A DNA stretch of 64,000 bases from Bufo bufo (Eukaryota; Chordata; Amphibia; Anura; Bufonidae). Position 1 is the stretch's first letter. The number at the start of each line of letters is the position of its first letter. A model generated the notes under the pieces. That model saw only the letters and a program-made list of their open reading frames with translations, had not been told where the DNA came from and searched no databases. The stretch covers positions 186,709,921 to 186,773,920 of the forward strand of contig NC_053393.1 of the NCBI RefSeq assembly GCF_905171765.1, given 5' to 3'. The translations under genes were made by a program, and so were the position numbers. Positions 32,956 through 41,949 of this stretch are shown here, one piece after another.

Positions 32956-33410
32956 CTTTTTAATGTATTTGTGTATGCCAATCATACATGTTCTGGATAT
33001 GTCTGTGTGTGGTGGTTCTCTTATGAATCTCTCTCAAATTCTTGAGTGGCCTTTTCTTGACAATCCTTTCAAGGCTGAGGTTATCCCTGTTGCTTGTGCA
33101 TCTTTTTCTATAACACTTTTTACTTCCATTCAATATTCCATTAATATGCTTGGATGCAGCACTCTGAGAACTGCCAGCTTCTTCAGCAATGAGCTTTTGT
33201 GGTCTAAAATCTTATGATTGTGTATCCTACTGAACCAGACTGAGGGACCATTTAAAGGCTTAGAAAACATTTGTAGTTGTTGTGTTGATTAGCTGATTAG
33301 AGTGTGACCACATGAGTGTACAATATTGAAATGTCTTACAAAATTCCAACTTTCTGAGATATTAACTTTGGGGTTTTTATTAGCTGTAAGCCATAATCAT
33401 CAACATTAAA
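32956..33410 (-). pseudogene. Tc1-like transposase, DNA-binding fragment
   Basis: On the minus strand, 33215-32960 encodes a helix-turn-helix region with the blocks KLIAEEAGSSQSAASKHING, CTSNRDNLSLERIVKKRP and THRHIQNM. This matches the N-terminal DNA-binding half of one Tc1-like group, in which a lysine-rich RIVKKRP segment follows the second helix-turn-helix. No catalytic block is present; the protein is cut off near 32956. The 200 bp to the right (33216-33410) look like the 5' untranslated and terminal part of the same element. The identification rests on remembered family motifs. Confidence 0.65.
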
Positions 33411-33419
33411 AGTACTAAG

Positions 33420-34016
33420 AGAGTCATTTATTAAGTTGAAATATGCCTAAATTAGGCGTATTTCAGGCGCAGATGGTGGGGCAATGGTTAGTTGTGCCGC
33501 TATCTGCGACTTCTACCTGCTCACGCCAGGTCTAAGATTGTGGGCATGGTGGGGGTGAGGAAGAAGGCAGGCCAGCAGACCCCTCTTATTCATCATTTTC
33601 TATGCCTGTTTTAGGTGTAGAAAATGGTCTAAATGTAAGACATCTACAAAGACAGCTAGAAAGCTGTGTTATATTTAGAACTCCAAAAAATAAAAAAGGT
33701 ACGGAGACAGCATGTCCTTTCTGTGTAGTTTATTCCATCTGGAATAAACTACACAGAAAAGACGTGCTGTCTCCTTTCCTTTTTTATTTTTGTGATATGC
33801 CGCATTGTTAGGGGAACCTTACCACTTCCCCTGGAGACGTGCACCCACCACTATACCTACTTAGGCGTGCTGGCGACTTCTCTCTATTTTTACATTTTAT
33901 ATTTTTATATTTATATATGTGCTGCACCTCTTCATAACTTTGCCTGATCCACCTCCAGCTATGGGCCTTTCTTAAGACCAGCGTCTAAAACGCCGGTCTT
34001 AATAAATGTGCCCCTA
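33420..34016 (+). mobile_element. Family S copy 2, split by a hairpin insertion
   Basis: The left part (33420-33665) shares ordered blocks with 20636-20866 (GTCATTTATTAAG, CAGGTCTAAGATTGTGGGCATGG, CATTTTCTATGCCTGTTTTAGG). The right part (33965-34016: AAGACCAGCGTCTAAAACGC, GGTCTTAATAAATG) matches the tail of copy 3 at 60395-60430. About 280 bp between them (33670-33950) are foreign and begin with a hairpin: TTTCTGTGTAGTTTATTCC and GGAATAAACTACACAGAAA, axis near 33741. The hairpin resembles the palindromic PLE tails elsewhere but has no hammerhead-like core. Confidence 0.6.
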
Positions 34017-34086
34017 TATGCTTGAAATAGGTCACTCTGTGTGTATTGAATCTATATAACATAGTTTCTCTTTTTGAATTAAGTTA

Positions 34087-34578
34087 GGCCTCTTTCACAC
34101 GACCGTTTTTTTTTCTTTTTTCGTCCTGTTTCTTGCGTTCCGTATACGGTTCGTATACGGAACCATTCATTTCAATGGTTCCGCACAAAAAACTAAATAT
34201 ACTCCGTATGAATTCCGTTTCCGTATTTCCGTATTTCCGTTCGGTTGAAAGATAGAACATGTCCTATTATTACCCACAAATCACGTTCCGTGGCTCCATT
34301 CAAGTCAATGGGTCCACAAAAAAACAGAACACATACGGAAGTGCATCCGTATGTCTTCCTTATCCGTTCCATTTTTGCGGAACCATCTATTGAAAATTTT
34401 ATGCCCGGCCCAATTTTTTCTATTTAATTATTGTGTACTGTATATGCCATACGGAAAATCAGAACATAAAAACGGAACAGAAACAGAAACACAATGGAAA
34501 CAAAAAACGGAAAAATGGATCCGGTAAAAACGGCCCTCAAAACACTGAAAAAGCCATACAGTCGTGTAAAAAGAGGCA
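34087..34578. mobile_element. Harbinger-like MITE, second copy
   Basis: Starts GGCCTCTTTCACACGACCG and ends inverted at GTCGTGTAAAAAGAGGC, with TTA on both sides (34084-34086 and 34579-34581). The ends match the 1-kb MITE at 30379, but the interior is different, made of CCGTAT/ATACGG repeats. It is non-coding. Confidence 0.85.
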
Positions 34579-34969
34579 TTACTGAAATAGTTTAAAGTTT
34601 TATTGATATTGCAACTTGTTAAGATGCGCCTATACATGTCTAAAAGCGACTTTGGTTAATGCATTATACGAGGTTCAGGGATTTCTCATTGTTAAGTAGG
34701 ATTACATTTTTTTATAGAGGGCTAGAAACATTTATATTATGTATTTCCCAATATCTGCATACAAAAATTGGTTGGTTTTTACATTTCTTTAGCACATGCA
34801 GCATTGAATGTATGCATGAACTCATCACACTGTTTTCTGCAACACCATATTTTATTTTCATAATAACTATAGAGTACAGATTCTAGTTATAAATTAGAAT
34901 TGTTGTCCTATTTTTTTCTACAAAATTGAAATTTAGGTTTTATTTATACATTTCAAAACTGTGAAAATT
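34579..34969. other. Unassigned
   Basis: About 390 bp of AT-rich sequence with no conserved block, terminal repeat or tandem repeat that I can see. Confidence 0.4.
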
Positions 34970-35643
34970 GTCCTGGTTACCAGAGGTGCTGCCACGGAAG
35001 GAAGGAAAGAGTGCAGCCCTGGACTCCACCCGCACCTCTGTCCCTACCTACTTGTACGACCCATCCTATCTGACAGCGTACAACTTGGCGGCAGTCCCTA
35101 GCTTAAAGGGTTTCTATCACTTCATATCACATATTTAGGTGTCAGACACTAGCGATCCGCTAGTGTCTGCTCTAACAAACCATCCTAATATAATAGGTTT
35201 TGGGGCAGCCGTTTCGCTAAAAAAAGAACTTATATTGATATGCTAATGAGCCTCTAGGTGCTATGGGGGCGTCATTAGCACCTAGAGGCTCGGTCTACCT
35301 TCATAAACTGCCGCCGCCCAGCGCGTCCCTCCAGCCCGCCCATCTCCTGCTGAATGTGATCCTCCCTGTGAGCGTATGTATTCGGCGCATGCGCAGTGAA
35401 TGTCTGACCCGCTTCCCTGCACAGACATCTCCACTGCGCCTGCGCCGATGACGTCATAGTGCTCCGAGGAACATCGGTGCAGGCGCATTGGAGATGTCTG
35501 TGCAGGGAAGCGGTCAGATATTCACTGCGCATGCGCCGAATACATACGCTCACAGGGAGGATCGCATTCAGCAGGAGATGGGCGGGCTGGAGGGACGCGC
35601 TGGGCGGCGGCAGTTTATGAAGGTAGACCGAGCCTCTAGGTGC

Positions 35644-35700
35644 AGCTCCTTTGTACCTGATGAAGGGGAGTGATTCCCCGAAACGCGTTGTATTGCTGCA
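35644..35700 (+). ncRNA. Candidate hammerhead ribozyme (PLE type)
   Basis: The two conserved boxes of a hammerhead are present: CTGATGA at 35657-35663 and GAAA at 35680-35683. Between them is stem II (GGGGA 35665-35669 with TCCCC 35675-35679, loop GTGAT). After GAAA, a two-base-pair stem III can form (AC 35683-35684 with GT 35690-35691), with the predicted cleavage after A35692. Stem I could form between TGCAGC (35641-35646) and GCTGCA (35695-35700) across an internal loop; its outer part uses target DNA. Hammerheads with a minimal stem III are known from Penelope-like elements. Activity is not shown by sequence. Confidence 0.65.
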
Positions 35701-36024
35701 ATAAAAGATTCCTTCTTGACCCTGGTGACTGGTAGACGGTAATTTGCGCCGTGGGACGTGTTTTGTTTTTTTGCACTACTATCTTCTTGGGGGCTCCAGG
35801 CTTCTCCTTTTGAAGATCCCTCGTGGTCCCGAGGCTGCAGACCGCCATATCCAGACGTCCAGGCTTGTTTGAAAATACCTACAATAGTGTTGTGCCTATA
35901 TCCGCACAACCACACAAGGTGAGCCTTGCCAATTCTTTTTGTTCACCATTATATACCCAGAGAATTACCCTATGGTGCGCCCATCTGTTTCCCTACAGAT
36001 TTAAAATCAGCCTGTTACATTACA
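35644..36024 (+). mobile_element. PLE tail inserted in MITE
   Basis: 381 bp flanked by the 9-bp direct repeat TCTAGGTGC (35635-35643 and 36025-36033). It opens with a hammerhead-like motif and AATAAAAG at 35701, and later has CAAGGTGAGCC (a possible 5' splice site) and TTTCCCTACAG (a possible 3' splice site). That composition fits the LTR-like end of a Penelope-like element, whose reverse transcriptase is absent here. Confidence 0.7.
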
Positions 36025-36540
36025 TCTAGGTGCTAATGACGCCCCCATAGCACCTAGAGGCTCATTAGCATATCGATATAAGTTCTTTTTTTAGCGAAAC
36101 GGCTGCCCCAAAACCTATTATATTAGGATGGTTTGTTAGAGCAGACACTAGCGGATCGCTAGTGTCTGACAGCTAAATATGTGAAACGAAGTGGTAGAAA
36201 CCCTTTAAATACGTGCAGGGGCCTAAAAGCAAAGGGAAAACCTTGAACATAGTCAGGGAAGCAAAAGTAAAAAAAAACAGGAGGTCACGCAGTACACAGG
36301 GAAAAACACAATAGCAAGGTCACAAACAAATGGAATCCAAGAGGTCACGTCAAATACAAATGGAGGTAGCGAGGTCGAGGTCAAAACAAGCAAGGACTCA
36401 ATATATAAAGAAAGCTGGTGAGGGTAACTAGACCAATCACAGGGAACCTTTGACCAGCAGGCCACATCCTCGCTTTTGCACAGAAGTGGGATGCCGGCGG
36501 CGCAGGAAGGAGGAAGCGCGTCACCGGCTCCCCATTACAG

Positions 36541-37619
36541 GTGCAAAATGATTAAACACCCCTGACAGTGAAAGAGTTAAGCTTCCTTTTTTTTTCATTC
36601 CTTATTCATTTTTTTGTCAGTTTACGTGTTTGTTTCCTTTCTATGTAAACCTCTGCAAAATATGTTAGTACTATATAAGTAAAGATTATTATTGTGATGA
36701 ATATTGTGTAGCTGGGTCATTGGTTTGAGAGGCAGAGGTGAACAGAGGCATTTGTTAAGTGCACTGCTGATGTTACATATTTAGTCATTGCTGCCCTTTT
36801 TTACTTACTTTTTTGCAAAACAGTTTTTCTGTGCTTGAACGCATCATGATTGAGAAAGCTCATAACGCTGTTTTCACCAGTGGCTGATCAAGCAAGCGGC
36901 CTATGCTTCTCCGCTGTTTACTTGATGTAAATACAAGAGTAATATCAGACGCCAAGCCTTATTTTTCACTTTCAATAGATGGCTTCCTTTGGTGGTAGTC
37001 ATTTTTAGAAGGTTTAAAGGTGAATCTGTTCTTTTGGAATCTTGCTATTTCACAGCTTTCTGTAATACATCTGCTGTGAAGTTTTATAATCAAGTTATAA
37101 TGTGTTTTTCTCGGAGCTAGTAATGGAAGACATTATGGCAGTAGAATATTCCTTCACTGCTGAGCCATGCCTTCAGCTCATTACAGCAGTTCAATGCTGT
37201 GGAACCTGGAGTGTTTGTTGTACAGCATATTTCTTTCTGGGAAGTCTGCAGTAACACAGCCTATGTAAAGAAGAGCTAAACATTTTGCCTTTTGAATATA
37301 AGTTATAGCTTTGTAAGGTTAATCCACATTACACATACAGCAAAGAAATGAACTGTTACAATTAAAATCCGCCAAATAGATGCATATGATCATATTACTG
37401 TAAAAATGAGCCATGAATCACATTTTATTTCTTGGTCTAATGCATTTATTCAATAAGCCTAGTGTTACTGCCCATTCATCATCCTGCCTGCGAACAGTAT
37501 TACAGTTAGAATGTGAATGCACCAAATGTCTGCATGTCAATTAATTTAAACAAGAAAATAGAGATTGTCTTGATTCTTCACTATTTTTCCATTTTCTCAG
37601 TATTTTTGTTTATTGTATT
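36541..37619. other. Unassigned, repeat-poor stretch
   Basis: Just over 1 kb with no transposon ends, tandem repeats or coding motifs that I recognise, and more even base composition than its surroundings. It may be single-copy DNA. Confidence 0.4.
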
Positions 37620-37759
37620 ACCCCCTTAAGGACACATCCAATTTTCATTTTTTAATTCTCGCCTTCCAAGTGTCATAACTTTTTTGTCGACTTGTTTTAT
37701 AACTTTTTTAATGGCACCATTTGTTAATGTACAATATATTGTACCATTGTTATAAAGTA

Positions 37760-37794
<35 letters not shown>
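37620..37794 (+). repeat. Interspersed repeat R, second copy, left part
   Basis: Begins CCCCCTTAAGGACACATCC and ends in a TA run at which the mariner inserted. The repeat seems to resume at 39662 (GGAATGGAAAAAATCACTGC), which resembles 21590 onward. Confidence 0.5.
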
Positions 37795-37797
<3 letters not shown>

Positions 37798-39357
37798 GGA
37801 GTGCAGAATTATTAGGCAAGTTGTATTTTTGAGGATTAATTTTATTATTGAACAACAACCATGTTCTCAATGAACCCAAAAAACTCATTAATATCAAAGC
37901 TGAATATTTTTGAAAGTAGTTTTTAGTTTGTTTTTAGTTTTAGCTATTTTAGGGGGATATCTGTGTGTGCAGGTGACTATTACTGTGCATAATTATTAGG
38001 CAACTTAACAAAAAACAAATATATACCCATTTCAATTATTTATTTTTACCAGTGAAACCAATATAACATCTCAACATTCACAAATATACATTTCTGACAT
38101 TCAAAAACAAAACAAAAACAAATCAGTGACCAATATAGCCACCTTTCTTTGCAAGGACACTCAAAAGCCTGCCATCCATGGATTCTGTCAGTGTTTTGAT
38201 CTGTTCACCAATAACATTGCGTGCAGCAGCAACCACAGCCTCCCAGACACTGTTCAGAGAGGTGTACTGTTTTCCCTCCTTGTAAATCTCACATTTGATG
38301 ATGGACCACAGGATCTCAATGGGGTTCAGATCAGGTGAACAAGGAGGCCATGTCATTAGATTTTCTTCTTTTATACCCTTTCTTGCCAGCCACGCTGTGG
38401 AGTACTTGGACGCGTGTGATGGAGCATTGTCCTGCAGGAAAATCATGTTTTTCTTGAAGGATGCAGACTTCTTCCTGTACCACTGCTTGAAGAAGGAGTC
38501 TTCCAGAAACTGGCAGTAGGACTGGGAGTTGAGCTTGACTCCATCCTCAACCCGAAAAGGCCCCACAAGCTCATCTTTGATGATACCAGCCCAAACCAGT
38601 ACTCCACCTCCACCTTGCTGGCCTCTGAGTCGGACTGGAGCTCTCTGCCCTTTACCAATCCAGCTACGGGCCCATCCATCTGGCCCATCAAGACTCAATC
38701 TCATTTCATCAGTCCATAAAACCTTAGAAAAATCAGTCTTGAGATATTTCTTGGCCCAGTCTTGACGTTTCAGCTTGTGTGTCTTGTTCAGTGGTGGTCG
38801 TCTTTCAGCCTTTCTTACCTTGGCCATGTCTCTGAGTATTGCACACCTTGTGCTTTTGGGCACTCCAGTGATGTTGCAGCTCTGAAATATGGCCAAACTG
38901 GTGGCAAGTGGCATCTTGGCAGCTGCACGCTTGACTTTTCTCAGTTCATGGGCAGTTATTTTGCGCCTTGGTTTTTCCACACGCTTCTTGCGACCCTGTT
39001 GATTATTTTGAATGAAACGCTTGATTGTTCGATGATCACGCTTCAGAAGCTTTGCAATTTTAAGAGTGCTGCATCCCTCTGCAAGATATCTCACTATTTT
39101 TGACTTTTCTGAGCCTGTCAAGTCCTTTTTTTGACCCATTTTGCCAAAGGAAAGGAAGTTGCCTAATAATTATGCACACCTAATATAGGGTGCTGATGTC
39201 ATTAGACCACACCCCTTCTCATTACAGAGATGCACATCACCTAATATGCTTAATTGGTAGTAGGCTTTCGAGCCTAAACAGCTTGGAGTAAGACAACATG
39301 CATAAAGAGGATGATGTGGTCAAAATACCCATTTGCCTAATAATTCTGCACGCAGTG
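37795..39357 (-). mobile_element. Mariner, DD37E (Traveler-type), apparently intact
   Basis: A 1563-bp Tc1/mariner element in a TA tract. Left end CAGGGAGTGCAGAATTATTA; the right end is its imperfect inverse (TAATTCTGCACGCAGTG). Shorter inner inverted repeats contain ATAATTATTAGGCAACTT near 37988 and 39161. The single gene on the minus strand is open throughout. The 96-bp fragment at 937-1032 is identical to its left end. Confidence 0.95.
38123..39139 (-). CDS. Mariner transposase, DD37E
   Basis: This 338-residue protein would excise and reinsert the element at TA sites. The ATG at 39139 (MGQKKDLTGSEKSK) lies 218 bp inside the right end, and the stop is at 38123. Residues 1-50 form a helix-turn-helix (KIAKLLKRDHRTIKRFI); a basic patch follows (KKRVEKPRRK, 51-60). 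The catalytic triad is complete: D144 in LWTDEM, D237 in FLQDNAPSH and E275 in [11 protein letters not shown]. There are 37 residues between D237 and E275, which is the DD37E (Traveler, TRT) signature. A glycine-rich box (GGGGVLVWAG) is at 177-186. Length and motif order match the family and no disablement is visible. It is the only full-length transposon gene in the window. Confidence 0.93.
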   Translation of the reverse strand: MGQKKDLTGSEKSKIVRYLAEGCSTLKIAKLLKRDHRTIKRFIQNNQQGRKKRVEKPRRKITAHELRKVKRAAAKMPLATSLAIFQSCNITGVPKSTRCAILRDMAKVRKAERRPPLNKTHKLKRQDWAKKYLKTDFSKVLWTDEMRLSLDGPDGWARSWIGKGQRAPVRLRGQQGGGGVLVWAGIIKDELVGPFRVEDGVKLNSQSYCQFLEDSFFKQWYRKKSASFKKNMIFLQDNAPSHASKYSTAWLARKGIKEENLMTWPPCSPDLNPIEILWSIIKCEIYKEGKQYTSLNSVWEAVVAAARNVIGEQIKTLTESMDGRLLSVLAKKGGYIGH

Positions 39358-39379
39358 TGTATATATATATATATATATG

Positions 39380-39661
39380 AAAAAAGTCCAGCGGGAGCAC
39401 CATCCAAGGTGTGGGTGCAGAGTCCAACGGAGGGTAGCGGCAATACCCAATAGTATAAAAGGCGAAAAAGTGGGACTGCACTCCAAAGTAGTGAAAGCAA
39501 AAACTTTTATTCACCCATAGTGTGGCAAACTTGCGACGTTCCGGCTCACAAGAGCCGCTTGAGGAAGGCTCTTGTGAGCCGAAACGTCACAAGTTTCCCA
39601 CACTATGGGTGAATAAAAGTTTTTGCTTTCACTACTTTGGAGTGCAGTCCCACTTTTTCGC
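39380..39661. mobile_element. PLE tail, palindromic
   Basis: This insertion lies in a TA tract (TATATATATATGA on both sides). Arms of about 90 bp are inverted around an axis near 39561: left ...CGGCTCACAAGAGCC, right GGCTCTTGTGAGCCG... . Both arms carry GAATAAAAGTTTTTGC. The right arm contains a hammerhead-like order: TTGAGGA (39559-39565), stem GGCTC/GAGCC, then GAAAC. The left flank (39380-39466) is the rest of the tail. No coding sequence. Confidence 0.7.
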
Positions 39662-39935
39662 TATATATATATGAAGAATGTAGGTGGAATGGAAAAAATC
39701 ACTGCAATTCCTCAATTGTTTTTGGGGTTTTGTTTTTGAACCATTAAACCATTATGTGAAAATTACATAACTTTATTTTGAAGGTTAGTGCAATTACTGC
39801 AATACCAAACTGATTATTTTTTTTAAAGTTTTACTACTCTTTAGAAAAAAAAATTGCATTGAAAAAATTTGCTTTGTGTCGCTATATTTTGAAAATAATG
39901 ACTTTTTTGTTGATGGAGCTTTGTGAAGGCCTGTT
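39662..39935 (+). repeat. Interspersed repeat R, second copy, right part
   Basis: This part resembles 21590-21860 (GGAATGGAAAAA, TTGGGGTTTTG, GATGGAGCTTTGTGAAGGC against TATGGAGCTGTGTAGGCAC). It ends at about 39935. Non-coding. Confidence 0.5.
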
Positions 39936-40725
39936 TGTGACAGAGTGTTTGAAGATTGCCATAGCCTTTATAACACAGAAAGAAAAGTATCTGTGATGGT
40001 GGGATATGGTGTGCTGTTTATCATTTTGTCACTGTTCATAATTTTACTGATTTTTGGAGTGTTGTCTTGTTGCTCTACCATTCTGTGTATTCCCAGAATT
40101 GTCCAGTCTTAATTACATTATAGGAAGTTCTGATAACTGAATCAGCTCAGTGGCCATTGACAGCCTGGCTGTCCTCATGCCTCTTGATGAACCCCTGCTG
40201 ACATTTCCTGACTGTCCATTCATGAACCTCTGCTCTCCAAATGCTGGAGATCACCCGCTGTGGTTCGTTAATCACTGAGGCACCATTTTCAGGTCTGGGG
40301 CAATGAAAACCATCCACCCTGTCTGGCTACCCTGGGGATATAAGGACAGCACCTGAGGAGGACAAGAGGCCAGCAAGATAGATCCTTTGTGGGACGCTGA
40401 TGCTAAGGACAGCACCCCAAAGAGACCTGAAGAAACCTTGATTACCCTGGAATATACTGCCTCTACAGAGAAGAAGCATCTGGAGCCGCACTGCCATATC
40501 GATCTCCAAGCTGTAGGAGTGTGACCCTCATCTCCTGGGGTATTTATCCTGCTATTGGACTGTAGCCGTGTTCCTGGACTATTTTACCCTTTGTGTGGTG
40601 GAGTGTTTTTATGGACCTTTCGGTTTGCATATAATAAAGGTCCTTGCATATCATAAAGGTCCTTGGGCTGTTCACTCATTCCTTGCTCTGTTCATTTTGG
40701 GATACCGGAATAGGACCTTGTTACA
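39936..40725 (+). repeat. Possible solo LTR
   Basis: The block has a TATA-like GGGATATAAGGA at 40335, an ATAATAAAGG signal at 40631 and ends GACCTTGTTACA at 40725, next to the CR1 LINE. The spacing would fit an LTR with a U3-R-U5 order. The 5' boundary (possibly TGTGACAG at 39936) and the target duplication are not convincing. It could also be an unrelated repeat. Confidence 0.3.
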
Positions 40726-40735
40726 GTATCAATAG

Positions 40736-41070
40736 ATGTGGCTGTTGTCTGAAGTGCTCAGGTTCAGCATATTGCGAATTGAATTGACAGATTGCTGGGT
40801 GAGGCTGGGGCAGGAGAAGACCCGGCAGTCATGGTACACATTGGCACCAATTACAAAGTCAGTGGGAGATGAAAGGTCCTTAAAAACTATTTTTCAGAAA
40901 TACTACCAGTGCCACACGCATCACTAGAGAGACAACGGGATCTTAGGGAGTTAAATAGGTGGCTCAGAACCTTGTGCAGGAAGGAAGGGTTTGGGTTCAT
41001 GGAGAACTGGGCCAACTTCTCAGTCGGTTACAGGCTCTACAGTAGGGACGGGTTGCACCTTAAGGGGAGG
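40736..41070 (+). pseudogene. CR1 ORF1, esterase domain remnant
   Basis: The frame encodes a block containing PAVMVHIGTNYK near 40830 and DGLHLKG near 41048. In CR1 ORF1 these are the GTND and D-x-x-H motifs of an SGNH esterase-like domain. The first reads GTNY here. Stops occur near 40760 and 40870. ORF1 aids packaging and integration; this copy is dead. Confidence 0.75.
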
Positions 41071-41949
41071 GTGAAATTGCCCTAGAGGAAAAAATGGTTA
41101 GATGGCTGGAGGAGCTTTTAAACTACGGTAGGATCTGGGAGGGGGGGTCATACTAATAAGGGGGTAGATAATGTAGATAGACAGTGGGGTATAGAAGGGA
41201 ACAGTGGGGATTTAGTCGGGGCTGGGGTTAGCGAGGAAAATAGGGAGAAGACTGGGCATAACTATACATTTATTAAAAATAGAACTGCTGGTAACAAGAA
41301 CCTGTTACATACAAAAATCAACCAAGGTAGCCCAAAAATCCCGGATATTCACTTTACAGGTAATAGTAATTTAAAATGTATTTTCACAGATGCCAGAAGT
41401 CTAGCTATAAAAATGGGGGAGCTGGAGGCTATGGTACTAGAAGAATATATAGATGTAGTTGGTGTGGCTGAGACATGGTTGGACTCTTCGCATGACTGGG
41501 CTGTTAATATTGAGGGTTTTGCACTATTTCGGAAAGACCGGGTCAATAGAAAAGGTGGTGATGTGTACCTGTATGTGACGAGTGATCTGAAGACAAGTGT
41601 TAAAGAGGCAATTGTGGTTAGGATGTGGAAACCTTATGGGTGGAAGTAAGAGGCATATAAACACTGAAAAAATAATACTTGGTGTAATCTATAGACCCCC
41701 TAACATCACAGAAGAGATAGAAACACAAATGTATAACCAAATAGAGAGGGTGGCACAGGCTGGTACGGTGGTCAATCGTAAAGGGGAGAAAATTCCTCAG
41801 CTTGCTGCAGGACCACTTTATGGGCCAGTTTGTAGAAGATCCCACTAAGGGCGATGCTCTGTTGGATCTGGTAATTTCTAATGATGCATTGCTTGTTGGT
41901 AATGTTACTGTTCGAGAAACACTAGGTAATAGTGACTACAATATAACTA

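Larger units (their letters stand above)
35107..36204. mobile_element. TTAA-type palindromic MITE
   Basis: Flanked by TTAA (35103-35106 and 36205-36208). Terminal inverted repeats of about 180 bp begin AGGGTTTCTATCACTTC and end GAAGTGGTAGAAACCCT. Inside is a second inverted repeat (35283-35643, axis near 35463), so the whole element folds back. TTAA targets are used by piggyBac and Kolobok elements. A PLE tail (35644-36024) later inserted near the right arm. Confidence 0.85.
34970..36540 (+). repeat. Unclassified repeat split by TTAA MITE
   Basis: Left part 34970-35102 (GAGGTGCTGCCACGGAAGGA onward) and right part 36209-36540 (TACGTGCAGGGGCCTAAAAG onward) appear to be one repeat interrupted at TTAA by the MITE at 35107-36204. 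The right part has a series of GAGGTCAC/AAGGTCAC motifs. No coding block. The class (LTR or other) is not decided. Confidence 0.35.

Noticed and set aside
32770..33217. Plus-strand frames with hydrophobic stretches that could suggest a membrane protein
   Set aside because: The minus strand of the same region encodes a Tc1-like DNA-binding fragment; the hydrophobic pattern is the reverse reading of it and of AT-rich DNA.
35263..35673. GC-rich frames repeated on both strands
   Set aside because: They lie in the inner palindrome of the TTAA MITE and read the same sequence twice.
39240..39500. Minus-strand frames across the mariner right end
   Set aside because: They run through terminal repeats, a TA tract and a PLE tail and show no family motif.
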